In this document: positions 1 through 9,921 of the stretch, piece by piece
Position numbering within the stretch: position 1 is the stretch's first letter
How the letters are laid out: each line of letters opens with the position of its first letter
From: Spodoptera frugiperda
Taxonomy: Eukaryota > Arthropoda > Insecta > Lepidoptera > Noctuidae
Direction: 5' to 3'
Length of the DNA: 64,000 bases
NCBI RefSeq assembly: GCF_023101765.2
Contig: NC_064223.1
Location: 5,270,001 to 5,334,000 of the forward strand
Position numbers and translations under genes: made by a program
Notes under the pieces: model-generated
Database searches by the model: none
What the model was told of the DNA's origin: nothing
Seen by the model: only the letters and a program-made list of their open reading frames with translations

Positions 1-540
1 ATGAACAATGCTGTTATATTCAAAGCTACCAATTATATGTCTTCTCAATAGGTTATTGATTTTGTAATTGACTCAATTGATTCATATAATGTTGGTAGGT
101 AAGCAGATATAGGTGGATAAATGCCATTCAGTTAGTCGGCGAATGTTTTGGTTCAAGCTGTCGCGTGTTGTAATCAAACCGGTCCGTTTCACGAACAATC
201 GATAGAAATGTAACGCGGCGAACAAATCTAGATTAACAAACATTGCAAATCGAGGTTCAACACATACATACATAAATAAAAATGTTGTGTACAACGTTGT
301 GTGTACTTGTATTACGTGCCCATACGAGATTCTCACTCAATCACAATTAGGTAGGCGTCGGCCAGCTATTGTTCACCATTTAGGTAGCAAAGTTAATAGC
401 TTTAATTTGTATACGTAACTAGAGCATAGGAAATTACTCAAATTATACTCTCATAATTCGGATATAAAGAACTCGAATGGCCGTAGTACTATTATATAAG
501 AGTTTAATTAAATGGTAAATAATTATTCTTTATTGTAGAG
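1..540. other. Unassigned AT-rich sequence
   Basis: No exon, repeat family or RNA gene is recognised here. A minus-strand open frame of about 84 codons (82-336) has no splice-site support and no resemblance I can name; it is treated as chance. Confidence 0.4.
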
Positions 541-800
541 ACGAGCCCTAAAGACGGATTGAGAAACGCGCACGGGTTTGTGACGTAAGGCGCGCGCGCA
601 GCGGTTCAAGCCGAGCTGCGGCCGCGCAGACCCAACTCTTGCGCAAAATACGCCTCATAACGTGTAAATCGCAAATTTCATAAGTAACCCGTGAAAGTAA
701 GCGATTCATTTCCCTCACACGCACCGCTGCGGCGCGGCGTATCGACTGTTGTGTTGTTAAACAAGACGCGTCCGTGACATAATGTACTCCAACCTTCCAT
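541..800. promoter_or_regulatory. CpG-rich stretch, possible promoter or 5' exon
   Basis: This segment stands out from its AT-rich surroundings by many CG dinucleotides, for example around 575-630 and 720-775. Such islands in insect DNA sometimes mark promoters or untranslated first exons, but no TATA box, initiator or ORF decides this. It could be the remnant of a GC-rich repeat. Confidence 0.15.
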
Positions 801-1370
801 CAGTTGCTGCTGTTTAGCACCTACTTATAATAATCGCCATTTTATGTTAATGCTAACAGATTATTGTGTTTGTTCTTCGATTTTCAATTGAGGTGTCACT
901 GAACTTTTCTCACACAATTTATGGAGCGTTTAATCGCTTAAAGAACATGGAATTTGGGATTTGCACATAATTTATTACCGGTGATGATATGAAGAATGAA
1001 TATCATCACTGAGGGTCCTAATAGATATGAAATTTTCATGTGATTTTGGGCAGAGTTAAAAGAAGAAGAGTATAAAAGTTTATTGCAAACGAAACATCTG
1101 TTTCATTAGGTTTGAACCAGCAATTCAGCGCTGAATCAACAGATCAACAAATCTGATCTTCCTCTCGCAAGAAGAAGGTTTTCTGTGTCCATATCAAACA
1201 CTGCAAGCATTAAAACTCTGCTTAGCCTTAAGTTATGAAATTAATTGCATGTTGTAAGAGGAAAACTGATTCTGTTATTCCAACTAAAGAATGAAGTAAG
1301 ATCCGGTTGAGAAATTGATATTTCGAAGAATTTTAATAATATTAATATCTTTTTATTATAGCTTTCGTGA
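801..1370. other. Unassigned AT-rich sequence
   Basis: No gene or repeat was recognised between the CpG-rich stretch and the palindromic element that follows. Confidence 0.4.
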
Positions 1371-1602
1371 GACATATTAAATTAATTATTATGTTATCGG
1401 CTTACTCACGTAACTGTTTGACGAGGAACTCGACTAGTTTCGTAATATGAGCCTCTAGCATGGCTTGAAACTAGTCGAGATCAACTTGTATGTTTGTAAA
1501 CGCACCCATGACACAGAAGATAATCCTAGTGTCGGGGGCAAGGTTTTTTGGAAAAAAAACAGTTACCTGCGTGAGTAAGCCGATAACATAATAATTCATA
1601 TT
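1371..1602. mobile_element. Palindromic MITE copy 1, interrupted by a SINE tail
   Basis: The left arm (about 1381-1440) and right arm (about 1465-1482 plus 1558-1600) are inverted complements of each other and match the uninterrupted palindrome at 42065-42219. The right arm is split by about 72 bases that match the 3' part of a tRNA-derived SINE: a TTTGTAAACGCACCCATGAC stretch near 1494 and an A-rich end. This is a non-autonomous hairpin element with a later SINE fragment inside it. Confidence 0.6.
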
Positions 1603-1865
1603 AATATCGAAAAAAGTATACATGTTAAATGCAAGTATACCTATTACTATAGCTTTACATTACCGACAAAGTTAATGATTATGATGCAATCGATCTGACA
1701 TGCAATGTTTTTGCGCATGCGCATAAATTGTATCACGATACTTGTGTTTGGTAACGTTACGACACGGACATGCCAATATTTCCCCGAAATGCAGATAAAT
1801 ATTAACATATTGACTAATTGTTATATCATAGAACTATTGACACTGTACTGAGAAGAAATCTCAAA

Positions 1866-2180
1866 ACTGTTCGGAGTTCGGTTCAGAGCAATGCTTCGGC
1901 ACGAATGGGCCGTCTCGATAGTGATACTACGACCTCACAGAAAACCGACGTGAAACAATGCTTGCGTTGTGAGAGTGAGATTACCGGAGGCCTAATTAGT
2001 AATTACCCCTTGTCAATCTTCCTAATACCCGCTTTCCCAAAAACCTTTAAATTCCTAACCCCCAAAAGGCCGGCAACGCACTTGTAACGCCTCTGGTATT
2101 TCGGGTGTCCATGGGCGGCAGCAATTGCTTAACATCAGGTGATCTATCTGCTCGTTTACCGGCTTATACCATAAAAAAAA
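1866..2180 (+). repeat. Interspersed repeat family B, + copy
   Basis: One of about nine copies in this window. Shared landmarks in order are: a GCACGAATGGGCC segment, a GACGTGAAACAA segment, CTAACCCCCAAAAGGCCGGC, GTCCATGGGCGGC, ATCAGGTGATC, and an A-rich end after TACCAT. The polarity and A-tail indicate a retroposed element, either a LINE 3' end or a SINE. Confidence 0.65.
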
Positions 2181-2999
2181 CTAAGGGTTTAAAAATAAAC
2201 TTAAAGGTTGCTTTTAATTTTAAAATCTAGGTATTAAAACACCTAGTTCAGAAGTTATCTACATACCATTAGAGTAAATAATTCGTTTGTAAAGAGAGAT
2301 GGTCTTTCAAATATTTATCGGTATAGGAATCATAGGCAGAACTCATTTATAACCGGTGTAGAAAGAACGGAGTCTTTTCTCTAACATCAGCTGTTAAGAT
2401 CCCTCCAAACTGTTTAAAATTAATCTCATGCCTCCATCAACTAATGTAGACAATAAAGCCTATCCATTGATCACGGCCTTATTTAATCCGATTAGAGTAT
2501 TAATAGCTGGTACCTAATCAATGGGAGCACTACCGATCGCGTATATAATTAGTACGCAAAATCGATTTAGCCGTACAACTTATGCACACACAGCTTCACA
2601 TTAACCTATACAAAACCAGTTTATCGTGGTCTCGCTTTGTATGATCTTTCCGTATATTCAAGGGTCAGCTTATACTGGTTTTGTTAAGCTTGATGTGTTC
2701 ATTGTGTACATTGTACTGTGTAATGGGTTTAGTGGAGATAATTTAATATTGTCACATGCGAGTCTGTGGAAATGATTCGATCGGATTTGATAATGGAGTG
2801 GCTGAGATAGTGATGTGTTGTGGATTTTATAGGGGCTTCTTGTTTTTGTAAAGTAGGCTGAATATTGGGCCTGGAAATGTAATAGCTGTAACATCACATA
2901 ACATTAGTCTAGTTAGTGACATCAGTGTTTTCCCTAAAAAGAAATTATTGTGTGTACCATTAAAAAAATCAGAATAATGATGAACATAATTTTGAAAAG
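2181..2999. other. Unassigned sequence
   Basis: No recognised gene or repeat. A 75-codon minus-strand open frame (2670-2897) lacks supporting splice sites or similarity and is treated as chance. Confidence 0.4.
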
Positions 3000-3070
3000 T
3001 AGGAAAATCATCCGTTAATTTTTCCCGCCTTTGATGAGGCGACGGGAGTGTTAGACTCTAAGACTCTTCT
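3000..3070 (-). repeat. R1-like LINE tail (family A), fragment
   Basis: Short minus-strand piece of the family whose longest copy is at 48550-49158: a TTCCCGCCTTTGATGAGGCG segment followed by the degenerate TCAGACTCT block. Confidence 0.5.
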
Positions 3071-3296
3071 CAGAATGTCAGACTCTGACATAGAATTTAA
3101 ATGTAATTGTCCGACATACAAAATAAAAACTGCCAAATAGTCGGAAATTAACAATACAATGTTCACTTCTAACACAATAGCAGCTTACAAGATAAAATAC
3201 CTAGTAGATATTGACTCCAAAAACAGCACATACTCGTTTGCCCCATAACGATAACGACCCATTGAAATAAGCCATGAACAGAAAACCACAAGATCT

Positions 3297-3735
3297 TCAA
3301 TGCACTATAGAGTTTCGTGTTCCAAACAAAACACTACTTACGGTGCTGATGTGGACACGAAATGACTTCGTGTGTCTACCATTGCATCGCTTAAATTGCC
3401 ACACCGTAGTGATGACAGAATAGAATGCGTTTGTCATCACCGCTATTCTTGTCGTGGGTTTCATAAATACCGAATGTGAGATTGGACATTTAACAGAAAT
3501 CGGGCAGGTGCGCTCTGTGATGATAGTAGGTTCTAATAAACAGTGATTTCCAACCCGTCTGTCAAGCATGAGATTATGGCAAAATCATCGTTCGTGGAGC
3601 CCTTCTTTTGAACAGGTTTGGCTGCTATCTTACCATTATAGTAAGCGATGATGTAGCCTACGATGGATGGCCAAAAGCAAGCTATTTGATCTAGGTGTTT
3701 CTCAAAGGGTAGAAACCTGGGGTCTTCATACCTCG
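3297..3735. repeat. Retroposon 3' region, degenerate
   Basis: The stretch around 3600-3700 shares TAAGCGATGATG, GCCTACGATGGA and neighbouring bases with 35770-35850, which marks a repeated retroposon tail. The open frame on the minus strand (3297-3569) falls in this material and is not treated as a gene. Confidence 0.4.
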
Positions 3736-3774
3736 ACCAATTCTGCTAAAAAACATTCACTCTTTCGGTTCTAA

Positions 3775-3866
3775 TAAAAAAACCTTGGGTGAGGCGAGAG
3801 GGAGTATCAGACTCTTACTGTAGCCGGAGCCTCGGCAACCCGTTAAATTGTCCACGGCTCCGAGTC
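3775..3866 (-). repeat. R1-like LINE tail (family A), - copy
   Basis: Contains GGCGAGAGGGAGTATCAGAC and a GCCGGAGCCTCGG block in the same order as the 48550-49158 copy, minus strand, truncated at both ends. Confidence 0.55.
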
Positions 3867-3869
3867 GTC

Positions 3870-4885
3870 ACGAGCAGTCGCTGTATGTATGCATGCATGT
3901 ATTGCCACACAACAAACGGCCGAGTGGTGTAAGTCTATCGGTCAATTAACAGGAATTTGCCCAATATTACCCAACGTGCGAACGTCAATCCTTTGTAATG
4001 AAACACTTAATGCTACGCTTGCAAGTGGAACGGATGCAGACAAGTAAGGGCCTTAGAAAACATGCGTTTGTCAATATATTGTCATGTAACTTTTGACCTT
4101 TGTTCGTATTTTGGTCATTGAGATGGGAGAAGGAAGTAGAAGTGACGAAAGAAGCGCTATTAATAATATTATATGTAGTTTCAAAACTGTGTGTTTCTTT
4201 AATTCAAGAATTCTATGTATTTCAAAAGCTAAGGATAGATCTTTGGAACTCAATTCTAGTCTAATAGGGTAGATGACTCATTTTTAGTTTAATGTCCGTG
4301 TGGTTGATTATTTTAAAATGTGATTTTTAAAGACATGGATTTTTTATTTTCTTACAGAAACAAGTACTTTCGATAATATGTATATTGATTTGAGATATCG
4401 CGTGACGTCGTTCTTGTTTACGTTTTGTATTCAAAAGTGATATAGTTAGCTCCCACAAAACTTTGATGCGTTTTACGTAAGCATTGTTTTCTTGTACGAT
4501 AATTTTTTCATAACCGAACTGACGGACTAAATAGATTTTTAATTTTCATACCCCGTCATCATCGCTATTGTCTGCAATATCTTATACTCTGCTGTAGAAT
4601 TTAAGAAAACTAAGAGCAATAAGTTACTATGAAAACGAGTTCAACAGCAAAAAATACCTTACTTACTGACTTAAAGTGAAATATATTACAACTATAATTA
4701 AGGCCAGTCGTTGGGACACAATATCTGTAAATAAATCATGGTTTGAATATCCATAATTATTATTATCACCGACATTATGACTGCTAATATAACCAGCGTC
4801 CTTCCTTTCACACTGAGTTGTTTAGTGCTTTAGTTCGTACCTACTTAGTGATTTTAATTATGTTTTTAACCCATATAACAATTCT
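3870..4885. other. Unassigned sequence
   Basis: No coding exon, RNA or repeat is recognised. The region around 4260-4560 is loosely similar to 21680-21960 (shared blocks such as TTAATGTCCGT and ATACCCC near their ends), so it is probably an old diverged interspersed repeat. Confidence 0.35.
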
Positions 4886-5035
4886 GGATCTGCGGACTAC
4901 CTAGCGGGTTTACCGGGGCTCCGGCTCGTAAAGCAGGAGTAAGAACGGGGTGGTTTTTAGTCAGTAAGAGTCTGACACTCCCTCTCACCTCGTCCAAGGC
5001 GGGAGAAGTCTTTGGATGATTTTATCCCCTCAATG
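4886..5035 (+). repeat. R1-like LINE tail (family A), + copy
   Basis: About 150 bases running from CTGCGGACTACCTAGCGGG through GGTGGTTTTTAGTCAGTAAG to a GGCGGGAGAAGTC end. This is the same order as the 3' part of the larger R1-like copy at 48550-49158 read on its coding strand. Confidence 0.65.
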
Positions 5036-6730
5036 TAATCCTTCTCGGTATGTAGTTTACAATCACGTTAATTTTAATAATATTGTTATATTATGTATAG
5101 ACTGGCCTTTGACCTTATGGCCCTTGACTGTTCTGAAACGATAAAAAGGTCATCTCGATATAAATACCGTATCTACCTATGTTGACCGAAAAATATTTGT
5201 TTAGGAACAAATCATGGTATCTTGAACCAATTTGTCAAAACCCGGATAGGTATTGAAAAAGGGCGAACTCTGGCAAATAATAAAAACACATTCGTCAAAT
5301 TGAAGTGTCATTATTTGTGAAGGCAGAAAATGTCGTGTGGTATGTTGTTATTATGTTATTATAACGTAACGAAACATTATGTTTTCGTAATATAATTCAT
5401 TATTATCTTTCCCTACCGATCTGAATACATAAACATGTTTCTAGATAATACAATCTAGGATTGCGTTGCTCTTGCTACCTTATAATGCTATCTACAGGCC
5501 TCTCTCTATTGCAAAATTTAAAAACACTTTTCGAACCATATATCGATGTATACTCACGGCCAGTATTGAACCACGTTTCCGTATTTTTGTTTGATTGCCC
5601 GCGGAAAACCGAAAAGCTTTTAGAAAGCACCAATAAATTTTAATATTGTCATGCCCGCTGGCGTCGTTTATATTGAAATGAAGTTGCCAGATAGTTTATA
5701 CACATGTATAAACAACTGTGTATTTGTTGAACCGTATTTTCAAAAGTTTAATACCATAAAACAATACGCGACAGAACACGTCACGCACGTCTTGGAAAGA
5801 CATCGCACGATGTTCGAGCGAATGACGAACGAAATTTGACTCGCGAGATCTTTCATTATATCTTACGTAATATGCATGAGAAAAATATTCAAACAAGTGC
5901 AGAAGTGACCGCAAAGTAGGACGTTGTCCGACCGTGACTGCAGGTGCATACGAGCCGCGCCGCACACGCCACGGTGACGGTGACGGCCGGCGACTCCACG
6001 CATCCACTAACGCGCCTATAATTGCAGGCTTGGGAAACAAATACGCGAGCGAACCTTCGCATACTCCACTCTCTTTAACCCGCTACACATGAATGTACCC
6101 GACATTGACAAGGGTCCCTTAAATATGTAACATGCGACCTTTTTATGAGACAAATGTATGCACGTTTTTAAGGCCTGCCCTACCTACCAGATGGACCTCA
6201 CAGAGTTAACCGCAAAAGGGACCTGCGGCCTTTTAAGAATTCACGCAGAAACAGATGCCAATGCAAACGTAAAATTCGTGGCATTTCGGGTTGTAGGTAC
6301 CTAATTCATACTTCAAAAGGTTCAATCGGACCTCTGGCCGCGATCGGTTGCAACCATCTTTCTTCATGTCAATCGGGTATTTCCAATAGCCGCATTTATT
6401 TTTTATCGTATTTTCAATTCGGCGTCAATTTATTTTGCCGTTGACAGATAAATAAAATGGCTATGTCGATTAAAGTTGTCCAGTCGAAATAAATAAATGT
6501 TAAATCTAGAACACGTGAACGAAATTCTGTCTATTAAATAAAGAGACGAGAAGAATTGAAGGCTGTGATTGAATGTTAATTGAATTCTATTGAGTGATTT
6601 ATGCCTAGTTGTGTCTCTTTATCAATTAACTCGATAGACAAAGCAAATAGATAGCAATATGCAGATTTACTTTGATATTACATTTCTCTATTCATAAGTC
6701 AACATCGTACTATATTTCCGCTTAAAGATA
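5036..6730. other. Unassigned sequence with a CpG-rich patch
   Basis: No supported gene. A CpG-rich patch at about 5910-6060 (CCGCGCCGCACACGCC near 5955) lies inside a 114-codon minus-strand open frame (5696-6040), but this frame has low-complexity composition and no recognised domain. If the minus-strand gene at 6915-9088 continues, its next exons should be in this interval; none could be picked by eye. Confidence 0.35.
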
Positions 6731-6911
6731 AGCATCCACAGGCCCGTATCGTACGCATTCCATATGACGTCATCTGTACGCATCGCATTTAGGCATTGAT
6801 GTTGATGCGGTGCGTACGATGCGGATCAGTGGACGCAGTTGTATGAGTTTCTATACAAGACAAACTAAAACCCGTTGCGTGCGATGCGTACGATGCGGGC
6901 CTGTGGACGCT
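6731..6911. mobile_element. 181-bp MITE with long TIRs and TA target duplication
   Basis: Terminal inverted repeats of roughly 30 bases: the left end starts AGCATCCACAGGCCCGTATC and the reverse complement of the right end starts AGCGTCCACAGGCCCGCATC. TA dinucleotides flank both ends (6729-6730 and 6912-6913). There is no coding capacity. It sits at the 5' end of an intron of the minus-strand gene, so its AGC terminus follows that gene's GTA. The superfamily is not determined; a TA duplication fits Tc1/mariner-type elements. Confidence 0.7.
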
Positions 6912-6914
6912 TAC

Positions 6915-7001
6915 CTTAAAGTGAACGTTTCGTGGCATGTAACTTGTGACTACTGTTTCTCTGTGGTTATCTGTGTCAACCCACAGATATCTTAGTTCAA
7001 A
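6915..7001 (-). CDS. Unrecognised minus-strand gene, putative exon 5
   Basis: A phase-0 exon of 29 codons after a GATATCGAAG acceptor with a weak pyrimidine tract, ending CACTTTAAG|GTAAGC. The residues include FELRYLWVDTDNHRETVV. The donor bases beyond GTA come from the terminus of the 181-bp MITE. Confidence 0.5.
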
Positions 7002-7329
7002 CTTCGATATCAATTTACAAAGTAATCAATATCCACCCACTTATTGAATATGTATGTTGTAACACCATGTAAACTATCTCTTGATTAATCTGTTTATGGT
7101 TTTGTGGTCCATGTTACCTCATGGTGAACTAGAGTTGTGTAATTATGGGAAGTAAGAAGTAAATAACATCAAGGGAATTGTGTTAATGACTTGGCCCTTA
7201 AGGTTAGGCCAATAGTGGAATAAACCTATGTCATTGCGTTTAAAATATGTTTTAACAGATTAATGTCATACTTAAATGACAGTGTCATGTCGTGTTTGTT
7301 AAACTTAACAGCTGTTAAAGCCTTATTAC

Positions 7330-7388
7330 CTTGGTTATATGTATTTGGTGTGTTGTGTCTGAATGCAAGTTGAATGTTCCATATAAGG
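7330..7388 (-). CDS. Unrecognised minus-strand gene, putative exon 4
   Basis: A 59-base exon between CCCATTAG and AAG|GTAATA; two bases plus 19 codons, ending in phase 0. It encodes LYGTFNLHSDTTHQIHITK. Two other frames are also partly open, but only this one fits both neighbours. Confidence 0.45.
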
Positions 7389-7473
7389 CTAATGGGTCCA
7401 GAAGTCAAACAACAATTAAGTTAAGACTGTCAAATAAGTAGTGATAAAGGTTAATATTTAATAAAAAAAATAC

Positions 7474-8038
7474 AGTTATTAACCCAAGTTAGGAACTGTT
7501 CTTCAAGTATGGCAATAAATTCACTCCCTATTACATGGGATACATCAATCCTAAACACCAAATGTCCTTCTAAACCAATAGTTCTTAACAGTTGGTCCGT
7601 AGATCCCTTGTAGTCCGCAGAAGAAAAATTGGTTCGCAAAATGAAAAAAAAACACACACACACACCAGACTACATGGGACTACACTTCTGTGGCTCTATC
7701 CAATAAATACCACTGTTAAAACTCGAATTAAACTTATATCAAAGGACACAACTGAGAGGAGCAACTAATTTCAATAATCCAAATGTCACTATATTTATGA
7801 GTGAATGACAAAATCACTGGTGTGATCACATGAAAAAAAAATAGTAATAGTGTTTCCTAACTTAACAAGAATTACGAAACTGGTCCTTTACCATAAAAAG
7901 TTAGGAAACCCATGTTCTAAACTTTCCCATAAAACTTTAAATCCCTGAGGCCATGGGGGATGTTCTTTAGTTCAGTGTACAGAACAAACAGATCGGTTGT
8001 TTCATAGCGAAATCTTTGGAAAAACACTTCATCGTGAG
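7474..8038 (-). pseudogene. Unrecognised gene, putative exon 3, split by a MITE
   Basis: The acceptor is TTTTATTGACAG|CTCACG. Coding resumes on the far side of the inserted element 7576-7914: removing the element and one 8-bp duplication rejoins an open frame that continues as EGHLVFRIDVSHVIG and ends at an AACT|GTATTT donor. One base is missing in the CCCCC run near 7951-7955; without the correction the reading frame meets TAG just before the insertion point. Both lesions are visible directly. Confidence 0.5.
7576..7914. mobile_element. hAT-like MITE, 339 bp, with perfect 8-bp target duplication
   Basis: The target duplication TTCTAAAC is present at 7568-7575 and 7915-7922. The ends are imperfect inverted repeats of the hAT CAGTGGTTCTCAA-type (CAATAGTTCTTAAC on the left; CATGGGTTTCCTAAC as the reverse complement of the right). 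The interior matches 43599-43919 in opposite orientation, for example the shared GTTGTGTCCTTTGATATAAG. There is no transposase. Confidence 0.75.
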
Positions 8039-8276
8039 CTGTCAATAAAACAAAGTTAGATGAGTTTTATTGGTATTATGTTTTCCGGGACTTTGATAAA
8101 TAGAACGTCACATTCATGTTGACGAAGAAGAAATGTGGTTGGTTTAAGAACAGGTTTGTTTTGTGAAAATTCATTGAGGCTGATACTTATTTGGTATATA
8201 CATTTAAAGATAGTCTTGTAGTAAGAACGTCTCTAAAGGACGAGTAAATTACAAGGAACCAATATATCATAATTAC

Positions 8277-8336
8277 CTGTTCCATCTGGATCAATAAATA
8301 AAATTCTAGTGTCTGTTTGTGATTTTGAAATAACCG
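8277..8336 (-). CDS. Unrecognised minus-strand gene, putative exon 2
   Basis: A 60-base exon between an AAAAG acceptor and an ACAG|GTAATT donor; 19 whole codons with two bases before and one after. It includes the segment TRILFIDPDGT. Joining to exon 3 restores a codon exactly. Confidence 0.5.
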
Positions 8337-8394
8337 CTTTTTACTATATGAATGCATACGATGCACACACCAATATACATATATATATTTTACC

Positions 8395-8620
8395 CGACTG
8401 CGCCAGAAGGAAGGGTTATGTATTTCGAGGGTATGTATGTATGTATGTATAATTGTTTGGCACGCTCTGCAGCCTAAACGGCTTGATGGATTTTGGCTTG
8501 AGAGGTGTTTTAAATTTTTGTCTGTCTGTCTATTTGTTTGTTCTGGCTAATCTCTGAAAAAGCTGGACTGATTGTGACGGGAGGAATTTTATTGGCAGGA
8601 ATGTCAAACTGTGTATTCTT
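8395..8620. repeat. TATG microsatellite and old interspersed repeat
   Basis: A (GTAT)n run at about 8430-8450 is followed by a segment with GTCTGTCTGTC and GCTAATCTCTGAAAAAGCTG. This resembles the widespread lepidopteran repeat that carries a 'CTGAAACGGCTGAACCGAT'-like core (family recollection, not a search). Confidence 0.35.
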
Positions 8621-8910
8621 TGTAGTACCATAATTCCTTTTCCTATGAATATTAATAAGTTCCTATATACAAAAGTAAAACACCACAGTATTAAGCTTAA
8701 TAAATTCAACTAGAAGGGCATATATCTCAAAGTTTTAATTACCAAACATTGTGACATAGGCGGCACAAGAAACTAAAACAAGGCTAATATAGTCGCCGGG
8801 AGTTTTGCTTTTAACAATGACTTTCAACGCTAATTTATTACAGAGAGGGCTACATTTATTCAAATGTTTCTACCAACCTGAAACTGTGATATTTCACCTT
8901 ATGAATTCAC

Positions 8911-9088
8911 AGATAAAATTGTTCTTCTGAAGTAGGCTCCATGATTTAATATCTCGCGCTGTTTTATGTTCGCCATCCGACTCTTGTTTAACGTTTTCTT
9001 TTACTGCATCTCCGCTGTATTTGTAGTTTCCTTTGCCGTAAAAGTGTCCGTAATAGAAACGAAATTTTAGACGGTCGCCAGCTGCCAT
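8911..9088 (-). CDS. Unrecognised minus-strand gene, putative exon 1
   Basis: Open from the Met at 9088 to a donor read as ATCT|GTGAAT, leaving one base of a split codon as the next exon requires. The encoded start is MAAGDRLKFRFYYGHFYG, followed by a Lys/Glu-rich stretch. A better-looking donor 13 bases later (AAG|GTGAAA, exon end 8898) would put the following exons out of the best frame. The first in-frame stop is at 8894. Confidence 0.5.
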
Positions 9089-9623
9089 GCCTGTGTCCTC
9101 GAACTAAAACCGTATAAAGGAGAAATCATAGCTCTAAGTAAACACGAAATAATGCCTTTGTAGCTCGGAAGAGGAGCTTCAGTAGATTTACCAAAATTTT
9201 GTTGATAAATTGCACAAAATATTGCTGAGAAAATGTGTGGACATCACGGAATCCTTTAACAAAAGGTTGTACACAACGGAGCTTATAATACACTTAAGGC
9301 GAAGATATAATAGATAGTAGCTCTTACGGGCCTGCGGCTCATCTAGAGAGGGCAATATTTCACTGAATTAATAAGTGTGAGGGCGATAAATCAGTGGAAT
9401 TGTGCACCGTTTCACGTGGTGCGGGATCTCAGTTAGGATCACGTTGGAGCGCTGGCGTCCCGGTATTCTGTCAACCGTCCAATTGCTTTGGAACTTGAGA
9501 GTAATGTAATCGAGACAGTAAATTAAACTATTACAATAGCATTCAATGATGAATATTAAGTTTGTATTTTGAAACTATCTTCTGCCAGCGGCTTTGTCTG
9601 CGTTCCCGTGGGATAATAAGTAG
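9089..9623 (-). promoter_or_regulatory. Upstream region of the minus-strand gene
   Basis: This is where the promoter and 5' UTR of the gene starting at 9088 should lie. A palindromic CACGTG E-box occurs at 9413-9418 within TTTCACGTGGTGC. No convincing TATA box or initiator was chosen. The BEL insertion begins at 9624 and may have separated distal elements. Confidence 0.2.
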
Positions 9624-9784
9624 TGTTTTTGATATTAAGCTTGATGGTAGTTTCGTAGGAATTGATTCAGTTAAAATGCGTGTTTGCTTTAGGAGTTTTT
9701 ATTTACGACAAACGGGTGACAACTAGTGACAAATACATTTTGTTTATTTATTCTTTTTTTACCATAAACAATATAGATATAACA
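9624..9784 (-). repeat. BEL 3' LTR
   Basis: 161 bp, identical by eye to the copy at 15269-15429; TGTTTTTGATATTAAG at one end and GATATAACA at the other. Immediately outside is AGTAG, the target duplication. A purine-rich tract on the element strand just inside (reverse complement of 9785-9797) is a candidate polypurine tract. Confidence 0.93.
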
Positions 9785-9921
9785 TGCCGCCCACCAAAAG
9801 GACATAGTTCTTTTCTAAACATAACAATAGGAAATCTTAAAATGGATATTTACTATTACTATACTTATTAAACTAATCATAATAGTCTTAAGAGTATTTT
9901 ATGTGAAATTTAGCATAAACT

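Larger units (their letters stand above)
6915..9088 (-). pseudogene. Unrecognised five-exon gene, probably disrupted
   Basis: I do not recognise the protein. Exons on the minus strand are 8911-9088, 8277-8336, 7474-8038 (containing an inserted MITE), 7330-7388 and 6915-7001. Phases at all four junctions agree if one missing base in a run of C at about 7951-7955 is allowed for. The start is a Met in the context GGCATGG at 9088. The product would be about 200 residues before leaving this stretch: a basic Lys/Tyr-rich N-terminus, then alternating hydrophobic and charged segments like a soluble beta-rich domain, with aromatic runs such as RFRYETTDLFVLYTE and FELRYLWVDTDNH. No membrane helix or signal peptide is evident. 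Consistent coding quality across five separate segments argues for a former host gene; the exon insertion and frameshift argue that this copy is non-functional. The insertion could instead be spliced around. Downstream exons were not found. Confidence 0.5.

Noticed and set aside
5696..6040. 114-codon minus-strand open frame as a gene
   Set aside because: Arg/Ser/Pro-rich composition from a CpG-rich patch, no family resemblance, no splice context, and the opposite strand is equally open nearby.
8898..9088. Alternative donor AAG|GTGAAA for exon 1 of the minus-strand gene
   Set aside because: Better consensus, but it shifts exons 2 and 3 into frames that hit stops and lose the protein-like composition. 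Kept as a possibility only.
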